Assembly (NCBI RefSeq): GCF_030410485.1
Contig: NZ_JAUHHC010000005.1
Span: forward strand, 186,001 to 250,000
Length of the DNA stretch: 64,000 nt
Reading direction: 5' to 3'
Source of the DNA: Roseateles violae
GTDB lineage: Bacteria; Pseudomonadota; Gammaproteobacteria; Burkholderiales; Burkholderiaceae_C
Position 1 is the first letter of the stretch. Every line of letters begins with the position of its first letter. The notes under the pieces were generated by a model. That model made no database searches. It was given only the letters and a program-made list of their open reading frames with translations, and had not been told where the DNA came from. Shown here piece after piece: positions 43,647-52,933 of the stretch. The position numbers were made by a program, and so were the translations under genes.

Positions 43647-44822
43647 TCATTCGCCCAGCAGCTCGCCGATCGCGTTCAGCGCGTCCACCCGGTCGCAGAC
43701 CGCCTTGACCACCATCAGCACCGGCACGCCCAGCAAGAGCCCCCAGACGCCCCACAGCCAGCCGAACACCAGCACCGCGATGAAGACGGCCAGCGGGTTC
43801 ATGCTGCTGGCGCGGCCGGTCCACCAAGGCGCCAGCAGATTGCCGACCAGCGCATGGACGGCCAGCGCGCTGCCGCCGACCAGCGCGGCCATCTCCATGC
43901 TGCCGAACTGCACCAGGCCGACGATGGCCGAGGCGCCGCCGACCAGGACCGCGCCGACATAGGGAATCAGGTTGGTCACCCCGGCCAGCACGCCCCAGAT
44001 CTCCGCCTGGCGCAGGCCGATCGCATAGAAGGCCGCCCAGGTCGCGACGCCGACGATCACGCTCAGGCCCAGTTGCACGACCAGATAGCGCTGGATCTGC
44101 GCGCTGATCTCGTCCAGCGTCTCGACGGTCGTGCGCTTGCGGCTCAGGCTGGGTCCGGCCAGCTTGACGATCTTGCGCCGGAAGCGGCTGCCCGAGGCAA
44201 GCAGGAACAGCGCGATCAGGAACACGACCGAGATCTGCCCCAGCAGCGCCAGCGCGCCCAGCGTGCCGGAAAGCAGATAGCCGCGGATGTCGATCTTCGA
44301 GCTCGGTGGCGGTGGCGGCGGCACCCGGCCGGCGCTGCCGCCCGGAGTCGTCGCCGCCTCCAGCTCGGTCGCCGCGCGCTGCACCTTGTCCAGGGTCGAG
44401 ACGCTGCCGCGCTTGGGCTGCGTCAGCTGGCGGATCTTCTTGGTCACCTCGGGCAGCGTCTCGACCAGCGCCTCGGCATCGTCGCTCAGCGACCAGGTGC
44501 CCCAGACCATGCCGACGCTGATCGCCGTCAGCAGCACCGTCGCGCCCAGCGCCCGCGGGATGTGCCAGCGCTGCAGCCGGTCCACCGCCGGCGCCAGCGC
44601 ATAGCTCATCATCAGGCCCAGCAGCATGGGGATCAGCACCGGCTTGGCCCATTGCAGCGCAAACAGGCTGGCCAGCAGCGTCAGCACGGCCAGGGAGACG
44701 CTGCGCACGTCGACCGGCGCCGCCCGCGGCGGCTCCAGGGAGGGCTCCGGTGGCGGTGCTGCCGCCGCGTCGGGGCGATGGCTTGGATGGACTTCGTCGG
44801 GCTCTAGGTCTTGTTTGATCAC
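43647..44822 (-). CDS. AI-2E family membrane permease
   Basis: 391 residues with about seven membrane helices: a first pair (LAVLTLLASLFALQW and PMLLGLMMSYALAPAVDRL), a helical coupling domain, and the conserved block ITNLIPYVGAVLVGG-like (VTNLIPYVGAVLVGG), ending with LLLGVPVLMVVKAVCDRV. These define the PerM/AI-2E exporter family, with roles in efflux of solutes or sodium antiport. The start is uncertain: the frame is open to 44921 (TTG), but a GTG at 44820-44822 leaves a promoter gap to the divergent HNH gene and is preferred. No Shine-Dalgarno is obvious. Confidence 0.85.
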   Translation of the reverse strand: MIKQDLEPDEVHPSHRPDAAAAPPPEPSLEPPRAAPVDVRSVSLAVLTLLASLFALQWAKPVLIPMLLGLMMSYALAPAVDRLQRWHIPRALGATVLLTAISVGMVWGTWSLSDDAEALVETLPEVTKKIRQLTQPKRGSVSTLDKVQRAATELEAATTPGGSAGRVPPPPPPSSKIDIRGYLLSGTLGALALLGQISVVFLIALFLLASGSRFRRKIVKLAGPSLSRKRTTVETLDEISAQIQRYLVVQLGLSVIVGVATWAAFYAIGLRQAEIWGVLAGVTNLIPYVGAVLVGGASAIVGLVQFGSMEMAALVGGSALAVHALVGNLLAPWWTGRASSMNPLAVFIAVLVFGWLWGVWGLLLGVPVLMVVKAVCDRVDALNAIGELLGE

Positions 44823-44912
44823 GATGGCTAGGTGATGTTTGAGCGATGGTTGAGCGGTGCTTGGCCGTTGAGGACTTGAGTCAGTGCGCACTATTGCAGT
44901 ACGCTTTGGTCT

Positions 44913-44917
44913 GGAGG
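44913..44917 (+). promoter_or_regulatory. ribosome binding site deciding the HNH gene start
   Basis: GGAGG, eight bases before the GTG at 44926. It supports starting the HNH endonuclease there rather than at the in-frame GTG at 44884, which has no such site. Confidence 0.75.
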
Positions 44918-44925
44918 TCAACGCT

Positions 44926-45483
44926 GTGGACGTGCTTCAACTGGATGTCTCCGGCCGGCCGCAGGCCTGGATCACGACCCGTGAAGCCGCCGTGATCTAC
45001 GCCAGCGACGGCATCGCCTGGACCCTGGGCGATCCCTGCCATGTGATGCGCGGCGGCCTGCAGCGCCGCACCGGCCTGCAGTCGCGCATCGACGTCCACC
45101 CGATCATCGCCGTGCGCGGCAGCGTGCCGAGCCGCGCCTGGCGCCAGGCGCCGGCGCTGTCCAATCCCAAGCTTTTCGTCCGCGACCGCTACGTTTGTGC
45201 GTATTGCGGCCACAGCTTCCATGTCGACGACCTGACGCGCGAGCACATCGTGCCGACCTCGCGCGGCGGCATCGACAGCTGGATGAACTGCATCACCGCC
45301 TGCCGCGCCTGCAACGGCCGCAAGGGCAACCGCATTCCCGAGGAGGCCCGCATGAGCCTGCTCTACCTGCCCTATGTGCCCAGCCTGCACGAGGACATGA
45401 TTCTGCGCGGCCGCCGCATCCTGGCCGACCAGATGGAATTCCTGCTCGCCAGCGTGCCGCGCTCGAGCAGATTGCACGCTTGA
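44926..45483 (+). CDS. HNH endonuclease
   Basis: 185 residues. After an N-terminal region of about 80 residues (VLQLDVSGRPQAWITTREA) comes the HNH nuclease motif: zinc cysteines Cys91 and Cys94 (CAYCG), DDLTREHIVP with the general-base His107, Asn121 (WMNC) and Cys126/Cys129 (CRACNGRKGN). The start uses the GTG at 44926 with its GGAGG site. It is a stand-alone HNH of the type common in Burkholderiales, with no restriction or phage neighbour. Divergent from the permease gene. Confidence 0.9.
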   Translation: MDVLQLDVSGRPQAWITTREAAVIYASDGIAWTLGDPCHVMRGGLQRRTGLQSRIDVHPIIAVRGSVPSRAWRQAPALSNPKLFVRDRYVCAYCGHSFHVDDLTREHIVPTSRGGIDSWMNCITACRACNGRKGNRIPEEARMSLLYLPYVPSLHEDMILRGRRILADQMEFLLASVPRSSRLHA

Positions 45484-45580
45484 GGCCGCCTTAACGCGGC
45501 GGCAATACGCAGCAACAGGCCGCGCGGTCAACGCCGCTACGATGCCGGCCGTTGCAAGCGACAAGCCCGAGGAGCTCCCC

Positions 45581-46099
45581 ATGAAGAAGAACATCGTGCT
45601 GGCCGCGACCGTCGCGGCCGCCACCACGCTCAGCGCCTGCAGCACGACCCACCCCGACGTCATCCACCCGCGGGAGGCGCAGCAGCTGTCGCAGGTGCTC
45701 GACGCCACCGTGCTCACCGTGCGCCCGGTCGTGGTCGACGGCTCGCAGAGCGGCGCGGGCGCCGTCGCCGGCGGCCTGATCGGCAGTGTCGCCGGCGCCT
45801 CGGTGCACAGCTATCCCGAGGCGCAGGTGGTCAGCGTGATCGGCGCCGTGCTCGGCGCCGTGCTCGGCAATGCGATCGAGCGCAGCGCGACGCGCGAGGA
45901 AGCGGTCGAGCTGCTGCTGCAGCTGCGCAACGGCGAGCGTCGCGCCATCGTGCAGGCGCGCAGCCCCGAGCTGCTGAACCCCGGCGAGGCGGTGATCCTT
46001 GTCACCAGCGGCGGCCGCACCCGCGTGCTGCGCGCGCCGGTCGGCAGTCCCGGCGGCGGCGCTGCCAACACGCCGGTCGGCGGCCCGGCCCGGACCTGA
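45581..46099 (+). CDS. glycine-zipper outer-membrane lipoprotein (SlyB-like)
   Basis: 172 residues. Signal with a lipobox (TTLSAC, Cys20). The middle contains two glycine zippers (GAGAVAGGLIGSVAGAS and VIGAVLGAVLGNAIER), the hallmark of SlyB/Rickettsia 17-kDa-like lipoproteins; the C-terminus is a beta-rich domain (AVILVTSGGRTRVLRA). The GAGGAG ribosome site precedes the ATG. Probably a cell-envelope structural protein. Confidence 0.87.
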   Translation: MKKNIVLAATVAAATTLSACSTTHPDVIHPREAQQLSQVLDATVLTVRPVVVDGSQSGAGAVAGGLIGSVAGASVHSYPEAQVVSVIGAVLGAVLGNAIERSATREEAVELLLQLRNGERRAIVQARSPELLNPGEAVILVTSGGRTRVLRAPVGSPGGGAANTPVGGPART

Positions 46100-46106
46100 A
46101 GCCGCT

Positions 46107-47339
46107 TCAGCGCCGCGCGCGCAGGCGCGCGAAATTCAGCGCGACCAGCAGCACGCCGATCGCGCCGCCGCCCATCAGGGCCGCCGTGCCGGTGCGGCCG
46201 ACGATGGCGCCGGCCAGGCCGACGCCGGCCGACTGGCCGAGGAAGAAGCAGGAGGCAAAGGCCGACACGGCAGCGCCGCGGCGCTGCGGCGCCATCTGCG
46301 TCGCATTGACCTGCAGCGTGTTGTGCAGCATGTAAAAGCCCAGGCCGGCCAGCAGGCTGGCTGGCAGCGACCACAGCCATTGCGGCGCCAGACCCATGCC
46401 CAGCAGCGCGATTGCCAGCACCGCGCCGCCGCCGCGGGCCAGACCCAGCTCGCCCAGACGCGCGACCAGGCGCGCCGAACCCAGCGCGAAGATGAAGCCG
46501 CCGGCGCCGAACAGCATCACGACCGCACCGGCCGCCGACAGCGACAGGCCGAAGGTCCGGTGCAGGTGGGCGGCGACGAAGGCGAAGGGACCGTAGAGGA
46601 ACATCCCTTCGAGGAAGACGGTGGCGAGAATCACCCGCGCCCAGGGCATCGCCAGCACATGGGCGAAGTCCGAGGCCATATGCGCCAGCGCCGAGCCCTG
46701 GCCCGGGCCCGGCTTGCGCATCGCGCGTGCATGCGCGGGCAGGCGCCGGTTGATCGTGAACAGCACGGCGGCGATGGCGGCGAACAGCAGCGCCAGCAGC
46801 ACGAAGGGCAGGCGCCAGCTCAGATGATCGGCGGCAAAGCCGCCCAGCGTCACGCCGGCGGCCAGGCCGAAGATCTGGCCGATCAGAAAGCGCGCCAGCA
46901 CCGGCTGGCGCTGCTCATAGGCGACCACGTCGCCGATCCAGGCCATCGAGAGCGGAATGATGGCCGCCGCCGTCGCGCCGGCCAGCAGGCGGGCGATGCG
47001 CAGGCTGTCGAAACTGGGCGCCGCCGCGCACAAGGCCGTGGTGAGGGCGCTGGCCAGGCTGGCCCAGGCGATCACGCGGTATTTGCCGAAACGGTCGCCG
47101 GCCGGGCCGAACAGCAGCTGGGCCAGGCCGTAGGCGATCGCGAAGATGCTGATCACCTGGGCCGCCTCGCCGATCGTGATGCCGAACTCCAGCGCCAGCC
47201 GCGGCAGCAGGGCGTCGTTGACGCGCAGCGCGGCGCCGCTGCCGAAGGCGGCCAGCGACAGGCAGACGACGGCGGCCGACGGGATCTCGGGGACGGCCGG
47301 ATTCTCCGGGCCTGCAGTGATGGGCGGCGCGTTCGACAT
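46107..47339 (-). CDS. MFS transporter
   Basis: 410 residues with 12 membrane helices and an MFS motif A-like loop (FGPAGDRFGKYRV). The N-terminus VCLSLAAFGSGAALRVNDALLP is like YnfM/AraJ-type efflux proteins. Starts at the ATG complementary to 47337-47339 (MSNAPPITAG). Substrate unknown. Convergent with the lipoprotein gene (7 bases apart) and divergent from the OsmC gene. Confidence 0.88.
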   Translation of the reverse strand: MSNAPPITAGPENPAVPEIPSAAVVCLSLAAFGSGAALRVNDALLPRLALEFGITIGEAAQVISIFAIAYGLAQLLFGPAGDRFGKYRVIAWASLASALTTALCAAAPSFDSLRIARLLAGATAAAIIPLSMAWIGDVVAYEQRQPVLARFLIGQIFGLAAGVTLGGFAADHLSWRLPFVLLALLFAAIAAVLFTINRRLPAHARAMRKPGPGQGSALAHMASDFAHVLAMPWARVILATVFLEGMFLYGPFAFVAAHLHRTFGLSLSAAGAVVMLFGAGGFIFALGSARLVARLGELGLARGGGAVLAIALLGMGLAPQWLWSLPASLLAGLGFYMLHNTLQVNATQMAPQRRGAAVSAFASCFFLGQSAGVGLAGAIVGRTGTAALMGGGAIGVLLVALNFARLRARR

Positions 47340-47458
47340 GGACAGCGATCGTATGCGCTTCAAGCCCGGGCGGGCTGCGCACGCCACCGATGAGCGACAG
47401 CGGTGCTAGCCTTCGGCTCTTGCCGATCGCATCGCTCGGCCCAGCCAGAGGACCCGCC

Positions 47459-47869
47459 GTGAGCAGCAGCAACCGCTTCATCAACAATGCCGAATGGGTG
47501 GCCGCCAGCAGCCGCAGCGCCTGCACGGTCGCCTTCGCCAAGACCTCGGTCGAGGTGGATCTCGACGCCGAGGCCGGCGGCAGCGGCCTGCCGACGCCGC
47601 ACGAGCTGCTGGACGGCGCGCTGGCCGCCTGCACCACGCTGACCTTGCAGCTCTATATCAAGCGCAAGGGCTGGGCCGTCGAGCGCCTGCGCGTCGAGGT
47701 CGAGCACGAGAAGACCGCCCAGGGCTACCAGATGCGCCGCCGCATCCGCTATGCCGGCACGCTGGACGCCGAACAGCAGGCCAGCCTGCTGCGCATCGCC
47801 GAGGCCTGCCCGGTGCACAAGACGCTCAGCGGCCAGATCGCGATCGTGACCGGCAGCGAGCCGCTCTAG
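47459..47869 (+). CDS. OsmC/Ohr-family peroxide-reducing protein
   Basis: 136 residues. Two conserved cysteines, Cys58 in ALAACTTLTLQLY and Cys117 in AEACPVHKTLSG, are those of OsmC-type thiol peroxidases. It should reduce organic peroxides in the cytoplasm. The GTG at 47459 is chosen for an AGAGGA site seven bases upstream; an earlier in-frame ATG adds 23 residues. Convergent with the long DUF748 gene. Confidence 0.88.
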   Translation: MSSSNRFINNAEWVAASSRSACTVAFAKTSVEVDLDAEAGGSGLPTPHELLDGALAACTTLTLQLYIKRKGWAVERLRVEVEHEKTAQGYQMRRRIRYAGTLDAEQQASLLRIAEACPVHKTLSGQIAIVTGSEPL

Positions 47870-47877
47870 CAGTTCCT

Positions 47878-50800
47878 TCAGCGCGCGGCGACCGCGCTGG
47901 CAGCGCTCGCCGGCGGCGCTGCGGTCTTGCTGTCCAGCTTGAGCTCGGCCTGCACGACCGCGCCCTCGCCCTCGGCCGCGCGCGGCGGCTCGACCCTCAG
48001 GCGCCCGGCGGCAACGCCGCGGTTGCTCAGCTCGCGCACGATGGCCTCGCCGCGCGCGCTGCCGATCGCGCGCAGCTGCGCCTCGTCGGGCGCATAGTCA
48101 TCGAGCAGGCGGCGCGCCAGCAACTCGTGCAGGCCCTGGCCGGCCAGCTGCTGCTGCTCGGCGGCGCTGAGCGGCTTCGGCGCCGGCTTGACCGCGCTGG
48201 ACAGCTTGGAGATGAAGCGGCCGGTCGCGCTGTCCGGCGGCGGCGCCGGGTTGGCCTGCAGGTGGCGCTGCTTCAGCGCGGCCAGGTCTTCGGCGCCGAA
48301 GCGGCGGGCGTAGAGCGCCTCCAGCGCCTGCTGCGTTGCCGGCTCGCCGGTGCTGATCGGGCCGGGATCCTCGCCCTCGCCCAGCGGGCGGCCATTCTGC
48401 TGCGCGACGGCACGGCGCAGGCGCAGATTCTTCAGTGCCTCGCCGTCGCTCTGCACGCTGTAGTCGCCGTGGATCGCGACGGCCAGGCCGGCGCGCTTGG
48501 CCAGCAGCTGGGACAGGTTCTTCAGCTTCTCGCGCTCGGGCGGCAGCAGCGCGGACGAGCCGGCGTCGAAGGCAATGCGGTCCAGCTTGTCGGCATCGAT
48601 GCCCAGCATCGCGCCCAGCGCGCGAAACGGCGCGCTGACGATCTTGCCCAGCAGATTGACCAGCGCCTTGCCGATCAGCGCGCCATAGCTGAACTGCGGA
48701 TCGTCCAGGCTGCCCGAGACCGGCAGACCCAGATCGATCTTGCCCTCGCTGTCCTGCAGGATCGCGATCGCCAGGTCCAGCGGCAGATTCACCGCCGACA
48801 CGCTGTCCACATGGGCGCCCAGGGTCAGCTTGTCCATGATGACCTGGTTGTCGCCGGCCAGCTGGCGCTGCTTGATCTTGTATTCGAGGTCCAGCGAGAG
48901 CTTGCCCGACTCGATGCGGCGGCCGGCAAAGGTGGCCGAATAGGGCGTCAGCTCGTTCATCTCGACATTGCGGAAGATCAGCCGGATGTCGGTGAAGCCG
49001 GTCGGATCCTGCGGCCGCAGCTGGCCGCTGGCACGGGCCAGGCCGAATTCGCCGACCTTGCCCTCCAGCTCCAGCCGCGCGACGGCGCCGGCCTGGCTGG
49101 ACAGGCCGGCCAGATGGCCGTTCAGATCGCCGATGCGGGTGCCGAAGGGCAGCGCCAGTGACAGATCGGCAAAGTCGACGCTGCCGTCGCTCAGGCGCAG
49201 GCGGCTCAGGGCCAGCTGCGGCGCTGGCGCGGCGGCGGCCGCCGGCTGCGTGGGCGGCGGAGGCGGAGGCGGAGGCGATGAGGATGCCGCCGCCGCTTCC
49301 TGCGGCTTCAGCAGCTGGGCGACATTGCTGCTGCGGTCCTTGAAGATGGTCAGCTTGGCGCCCAGGCCCTCCAGGTTCAGCTCGCCCAGATCGATCCGCT
49401 GCGGCGTCAGCAGCAGGCGCGGGCCCGAGAGCTGGCGCCAGCCGAGGACGCGCTCGCCGCTGCGCGCCTCGTTCAGCAGCAGCTTGCTGACGGTCAGGCT
49501 GGTCTCCAGCCGCGGCTTGCCCGCCTGCCATTGCAGGCGCCCGCGCGCGCTGGCCTGGCCGCCGGCCAGCACCAGCGCGCTGTAGCGGGCGATGATGGGC
49601 TGGGCCGGCGCCAGCGCCAGATCGCTGAGCGCGAAGCGCAGCTCGCCCGCCTCGCCGCCGGCCTGCAGGCTGCCGCCGGCCTCGAAGCGGCCGCCCTCGC
49701 GAACGCTCAGGTCCAGCTTGACGGGCATGCCGGCCTTGGCGTCGTCGCTGAACTCGCGCAACTCGGCGCGCAGCGGCGCCAGCGTCAGGCCGGCGGCCGG
49801 CTGGGCCGATTCGTCGCGCAGGCTCAGCTCGCTGGCCTCGGCCTCGATGCTGGCGATCTTGTAGCGCCAGCGCGGGCCGGCCGCCGCCGGCGGCGTGGGG
49901 GTCGCCGGCGGCGGCTGGCGCCGCAGCGCGTCGATGAAGCCGATGCCACCCTGGGCATCGCGCACCAGGGCCAGGCGCGCGCCCTGGGCATAGACGCGCT
50001 CCAACGTCAGCTCGCGCTCGGCCAGCGCCAGGTGGCCACCGTCGAGGCCGAGGCTGGCCAGCTCCAGCAGCGGCCGCGCGGAACTCTTGTTGCTCAGGCG
50101 CAGGCCGTCGAGCCGCAGGCCCAGATCGTCGATGCGGATCTGCGGCTCGGCACCCAGCAGCGCCTCGGCCTTCAGGCCCAGCGTCAGCTCGCCGACGTCG
50201 ATGTCCAGCGGCTCGACAAAGGCGCGGTTGTGCGCGTGCAGGCCCAGCTTGGCGATGGCCAGCTTGTCTAGCTTCAGCTTCCAGGGTGCGGCAGGCGGCG
50301 CCTCGGACGGCGGCGCGGGCGCCAGCCAGGACAAGATGCGTGGCCGGTCGCCGGCATCGAGCTCCAGCGCCAGGCGCCCACCGGCGACCTCAAGCGCCGC
50401 GAAGCCGATCTCGCGCCGGCGCAGGTCGAGCCGGCCGCCGCTCAGGCGCAGCGCGTCCAGCGCTACCGCCGGCTGCGTCTCGTCCAGGCCCTTCAGCGCC
50501 AGCTGCTGCAGCTTCAGCTCCAGCCCGTCGAGCTTCAGATCGAAGGCCCGCTCGACATAGCCGGCGTGGTAGCGCAGCCGCAGATCGGCCTGGCCCTGCG
50601 GCGGCGTCATGCGCAGCGTGCTGCGCATATAGGGCCAGAGCTTGTCCAGCGCCAGCGCGTCGATCTCGATCTCGCCATCAGCGGCCAGGGGGTTCAGCGC
50701 CAGCGTGCCCTTCCAGCGGATTTGCGCGCCGATGCCGGTGCGCGCCGACAGCAGATGCTCGCCGCGGTCCTCGGGCAGGGTCGAGAGCTGGCGCAGCTCG

Positions 50801-51339
50801 GCCTGCAGCGGACCGATATAGGTCTGGAAGCCGCCCTCCACCCGCTTGTCGGCAAAGTCGATATGCCCGCCCTCCAATGCGATCAGCGCCAGCAGCAGGC
50901 GCGGCGGCGCCTGTGGTTCGGGCGGCGGATCCTGCGGCGGGCCGGCCAGCGCGTCGAGCAGCGCCTGCCAGTTCGTGCCGCCCTCGGGTCGCAGCTCGAA
51001 GCGCAGCCGCGGCGCCGTCAGCCGCAGCTCGTCCAGCGCATAGGCGCGGCGGAACAGGCCCAGCGGGTTCAGGTCGATCAGCAGCCGGTCCAGCGTCAGC
51101 AGCGGCTTGTTGTCCGGCTCGGTGAGGGTCAGCCCTTGCACCTCGACCGCCAGGCTGAAGGGCTGCAGGCCGACCCGGCCCAGCGCCAGATGATGGGCGC
51201 TGCGCTGCTCGATCCAGCGCGGCAGCGCCCACTTGACGAGCGGCTCGAAGCCGAACCAGGCAAACAGCAGATAGGCCAAGAACAGGCCGGCGGCCAGCAG
51301 CGCCGCGTTGCGAATGGCCTTGCGCGCACGGGCCTGCAT
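47878..51339 (-). CDS. DUF748 (AsmA-like) inner-membrane-anchored envelope protein
   Basis: 1153 residues. One N-terminal membrane helix (NAALLAAGLFLAYLLFAWFGF) anchors a long periplasmic part made of repeating beta-strand units (for example LTLTEPDNKPLLTLDRLLIDL near the start and FDLEYKIKQRQLAGDNQV near residue 900). The AsmA-like unit at about 880-960 and the C-terminal OmpA-like helix-strand (LAVAIHGDYSVQSDGEALKNLRL) are typical of DUF748. Such proteins are related to AsmA/TamB, which bridge membranes and transport phospholipid. Start at 51339 with a clean AGGAGG site; the longer frame upstream is not coding. Confidence 0.9.
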   Translation of the reverse strand: MQARARKAIRNAALLAAGLFLAYLLFAWFGFEPLVKWALPRWIEQRSAHHLALGRVGLQPFSLAVEVQGLTLTEPDNKPLLTLDRLLIDLNPLGLFRRAYALDELRLTAPRLRFELRPEGGTNWQALLDALAGPPQDPPPEPQAPPRLLLALIALEGGHIDFADKRVEGGFQTYIGPLQAELRQLSTLPEDRGEHLLSARTGIGAQIRWKGTLALNPLAADGEIEIDALALDKLWPYMRSTLRMTPPQGQADLRLRYHAGYVERAFDLKLDGLELKLQQLALKGLDETQPAVALDALRLSGGRLDLRRREIGFAALEVAGGRLALELDAGDRPRILSWLAPAPPSEAPPAAPWKLKLDKLAIAKLGLHAHNRAFVEPLDIDVGELTLGLKAEALLGAEPQIRIDDLGLRLDGLRLSNKSSARPLLELASLGLDGGHLALAERELTLERVYAQGARLALVRDAQGGIGFIDALRRQPPPATPTPPAAAGPRWRYKIASIEAEASELSLRDESAQPAAGLTLAPLRAELREFSDDAKAGMPVKLDLSVREGGRFEAGGSLQAGGEAGELRFALSDLALAPAQPIIARYSALVLAGGQASARGRLQWQAGKPRLETSLTVSKLLLNEARSGERVLGWRQLSGPRLLLTPQRIDLGELNLEGLGAKLTIFKDRSSNVAQLLKPQEAAAASSSPPPPPPPPTQPAAAAAPAPQLALSRLRLSDGSVDFADLSLALPFGTRIGDLNGHLAGLSSQAGAVARLELEGKVGEFGLARASGQLRPQDPTGFTDIRLIFRNVEMNELTPYSATFAGRRIESGKLSLDLEYKIKQRQLAGDNQVIMDKLTLGAHVDSVSAVNLPLDLAIAILQDSEGKIDLGLPVSGSLDDPQFSYGALIGKALVNLLGKIVSAPFRALGAMLGIDADKLDRIAFDAGSSALLPPEREKLKNLSQLLAKRAGLAVAIHGDYSVQSDGEALKNLRLRRAVAQQNGRPLGEGEDPGPISTGEPATQQALEALYARRFGAEDLAALKQRHLQANPAPPPDSATGRFISKLSSAVKPAPKPLSAAEQQQLAGQGLHELLARRLLDDYAPDEAQLRAIGSARGEAIVRELSNRGVAAGRLRVEPPRAAEGEGAVVQAELKLDSKTAAPPASAASAVAAR

Positions 51340-51505
51340 GGCTGAAATCCTCCTGTCGCTAGTATCCCGGCTGAAGCGGCAATTGCAAGGCGCCGGGGAC
51401 TTTCTTACAAACGCCTGCTTACATGCGCTTGGCTGGCGCAATACCTGACCCCGATGCGGGGCCGATGCCGTGGGGCCACCGCCGCAGCGCCTGCGTAAAG
51501 TCGTC

Positions 51506-51535
51506 TTGACGCCGGCGACTCCAGCCGGGTACAAA
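51506..51535 (+). promoter_or_regulatory. possible sigma-70 promoter of the DUF3300 operon
   Basis: TTGACG (51506-51511) and TACAAA (51530-51535) with an 18-base spacer, 56 bases before the DUF3300 start. It is a good -35 and a fair -10 for a GC-rich genome; not confirmed. Confidence 0.4.
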
Positions 51536-51590
51536 GCTCCTGGCGGCCGAGGCGATGACGGCAGACCTGGCCCTTGCATAGGAGCAAGTG

Positions 51591-52916
51591 ATGACATTCG
51601 ATCATTCGATGCCGTACGCGCCCTGGCGGCGCTTGATGAGCTGGCTCATCCCGGCGCTGCTGACCCTGCTGCTCTTCGGTGGCTCGGCGCGGGCGCAAGC
51701 CCCGGCCGCGGCGTCCAGCGGCAGCTCCAGCTTCAGCGATGCCGAAATCGACCAGATGCTGGCGCCGATCGCGCTGTATCCCGATTCGCTGCTGTCGCAG
51801 GTGCTGATGGCCTCGACCTATCCGGCCGACGTCAAGGAGGCGGCGGCCTGGACCAAGGCCCACCCGGACGACAAGGGCGATGCCGCGATCGAGAAGGTCA
51901 AGGACAAGCCCTGGGAGCCGGCCGTGCAGTCGCTGGTTGCCTTCCCGCAGCTACTGACCATGATGGGCGACAAGCCCGATCAGGTGCAGAAGCTCGGCGA
52001 TGCCTTCCTGGCCGATCCGGCCAAGGTGATGGACCGGGTGCAGTTCCTGCGCAAGAAGGCGCAGGAGGCGGGCAACCTGAAGAGCAATGAACAGCAGAAG
52101 GTGACCAACACGACCGAGGAAGGCAAGCAGGTCATCATCGTCGAGCCGGCCAAGACCGACACCGTCTATGTGCCGGCCTACCAGCCCAGTGTCTATGGCG
52201 CCTGGCCCTATCCCAGCTATCCGCCCTACTACTGGCCGCCACCACCTTATTACTACCCGACCGGCGGCTTCGTGGCCGGTGTGTTCTGGGGCGCGGCCGT
52301 CGTCGGCATCGCCAACGGCCTGTGGGGCGGCTGCAACTGGGGCGGCGGCGATGTGAATATCAACGTCAACAAGTTCAACAACATCAACACCAACCGCCAG
52401 ATCAACAACACCAACAACAAGTTCCAGCACAACGCCGATCGGCGCGGCAACGTGCCCTACCGCGATTCGGCCAGCCGTGACAAGTACGGCCAGAAGGCGC
52501 GTGACGGCGCCGCCAACCGCGAAAGCTATCGCGGCAAGGACGGCCGCGACGCGCAGCGCAATGCGGCCTCCAACACCCTGTCGCAGCGCGGCGCCGATCC
52601 GGCCGCCGGACGCGCCGATCTGCAGGGCTCGGCCGGCCGCGAACGCGCGAACCAGGCGGTGTCGAGCGCCGAGCGCGGTGGCGGCGGCAACTTCGGCTCC
52701 GGCGACCGCGGCGGTGCCGGCGGCAGCGGCTCCTTCGGTTCGGGCGGCCCCGGTGGCGGCGCGCGTGACAGCGCCTTCTCCGGCGTCAACAACAGCTCCG
52801 GCTCGCGCGCAGCGGCCGATCGCGGCCGCTCCAGCGCCGCCTCGAGCCAGCGCAGCATGGGCGGCCATTCCGGCGGCGCACGCGCCGGTGGTGGTGGCGG
52901 CGGCCGTCGCCGTTAA
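51591..52916 (+). CDS. DUF3300 exported protein with Asn-rich and Gly-rich tail
   Basis: 441 residues. Signal peptide (PALLTLLLFGGSARAQ). DUF3300 core at about 45-260: APIALYPDSLLSQVLMASTYP, KTDTVYVPAYQPSVYG, a Tyr/Pro-rich patch. Then an Asn-rich stretch (NINVNKFNNIN), a basic RGG-like segment (RDGAANRESYRGKDGRDAQRN) and a final Gly/Ser/Arg tail. Secreted; function unknown. The start at 51591 has GGAGCAAGTG before it. It is the first gene of an apparent operon with DUF2950, MscS and a surface-antigen gene, all on the same strand with short gaps. Confidence 0.88.
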   Translation: MTFDHSMPYAPWRRLMSWLIPALLTLLLFGGSARAQAPAAASSGSSSFSDAEIDQMLAPIALYPDSLLSQVLMASTYPADVKEAAAWTKAHPDDKGDAAIEKVKDKPWEPAVQSLVAFPQLLTMMGDKPDQVQKLGDAFLADPAKVMDRVQFLRKKAQEAGNLKSNEQQKVTNTTEEGKQVIIVEPAKTDTVYVPAYQPSVYGAWPYPSYPPYYWPPPPYYYPTGGFVAGVFWGAAVVGIANGLWGGCNWGGGDVNINVNKFNNINTNRQINNTNNKFQHNADRRGNVPYRDSASRDKYGQKARDGAANRESYRGKDGRDAQRNAASNTLSQRGADPAAGRADLQGSAGRERANQAVSSAERGGGGNFGSGDRGGAGGSGSFGSGGPGGGARDSAFSGVNNSSGSRAAADRGRSSAASSQRSMGGHSGGARAGGGGGGRRR

Positions 52917-52933
52917 GCCCGGAGGGAACAGGA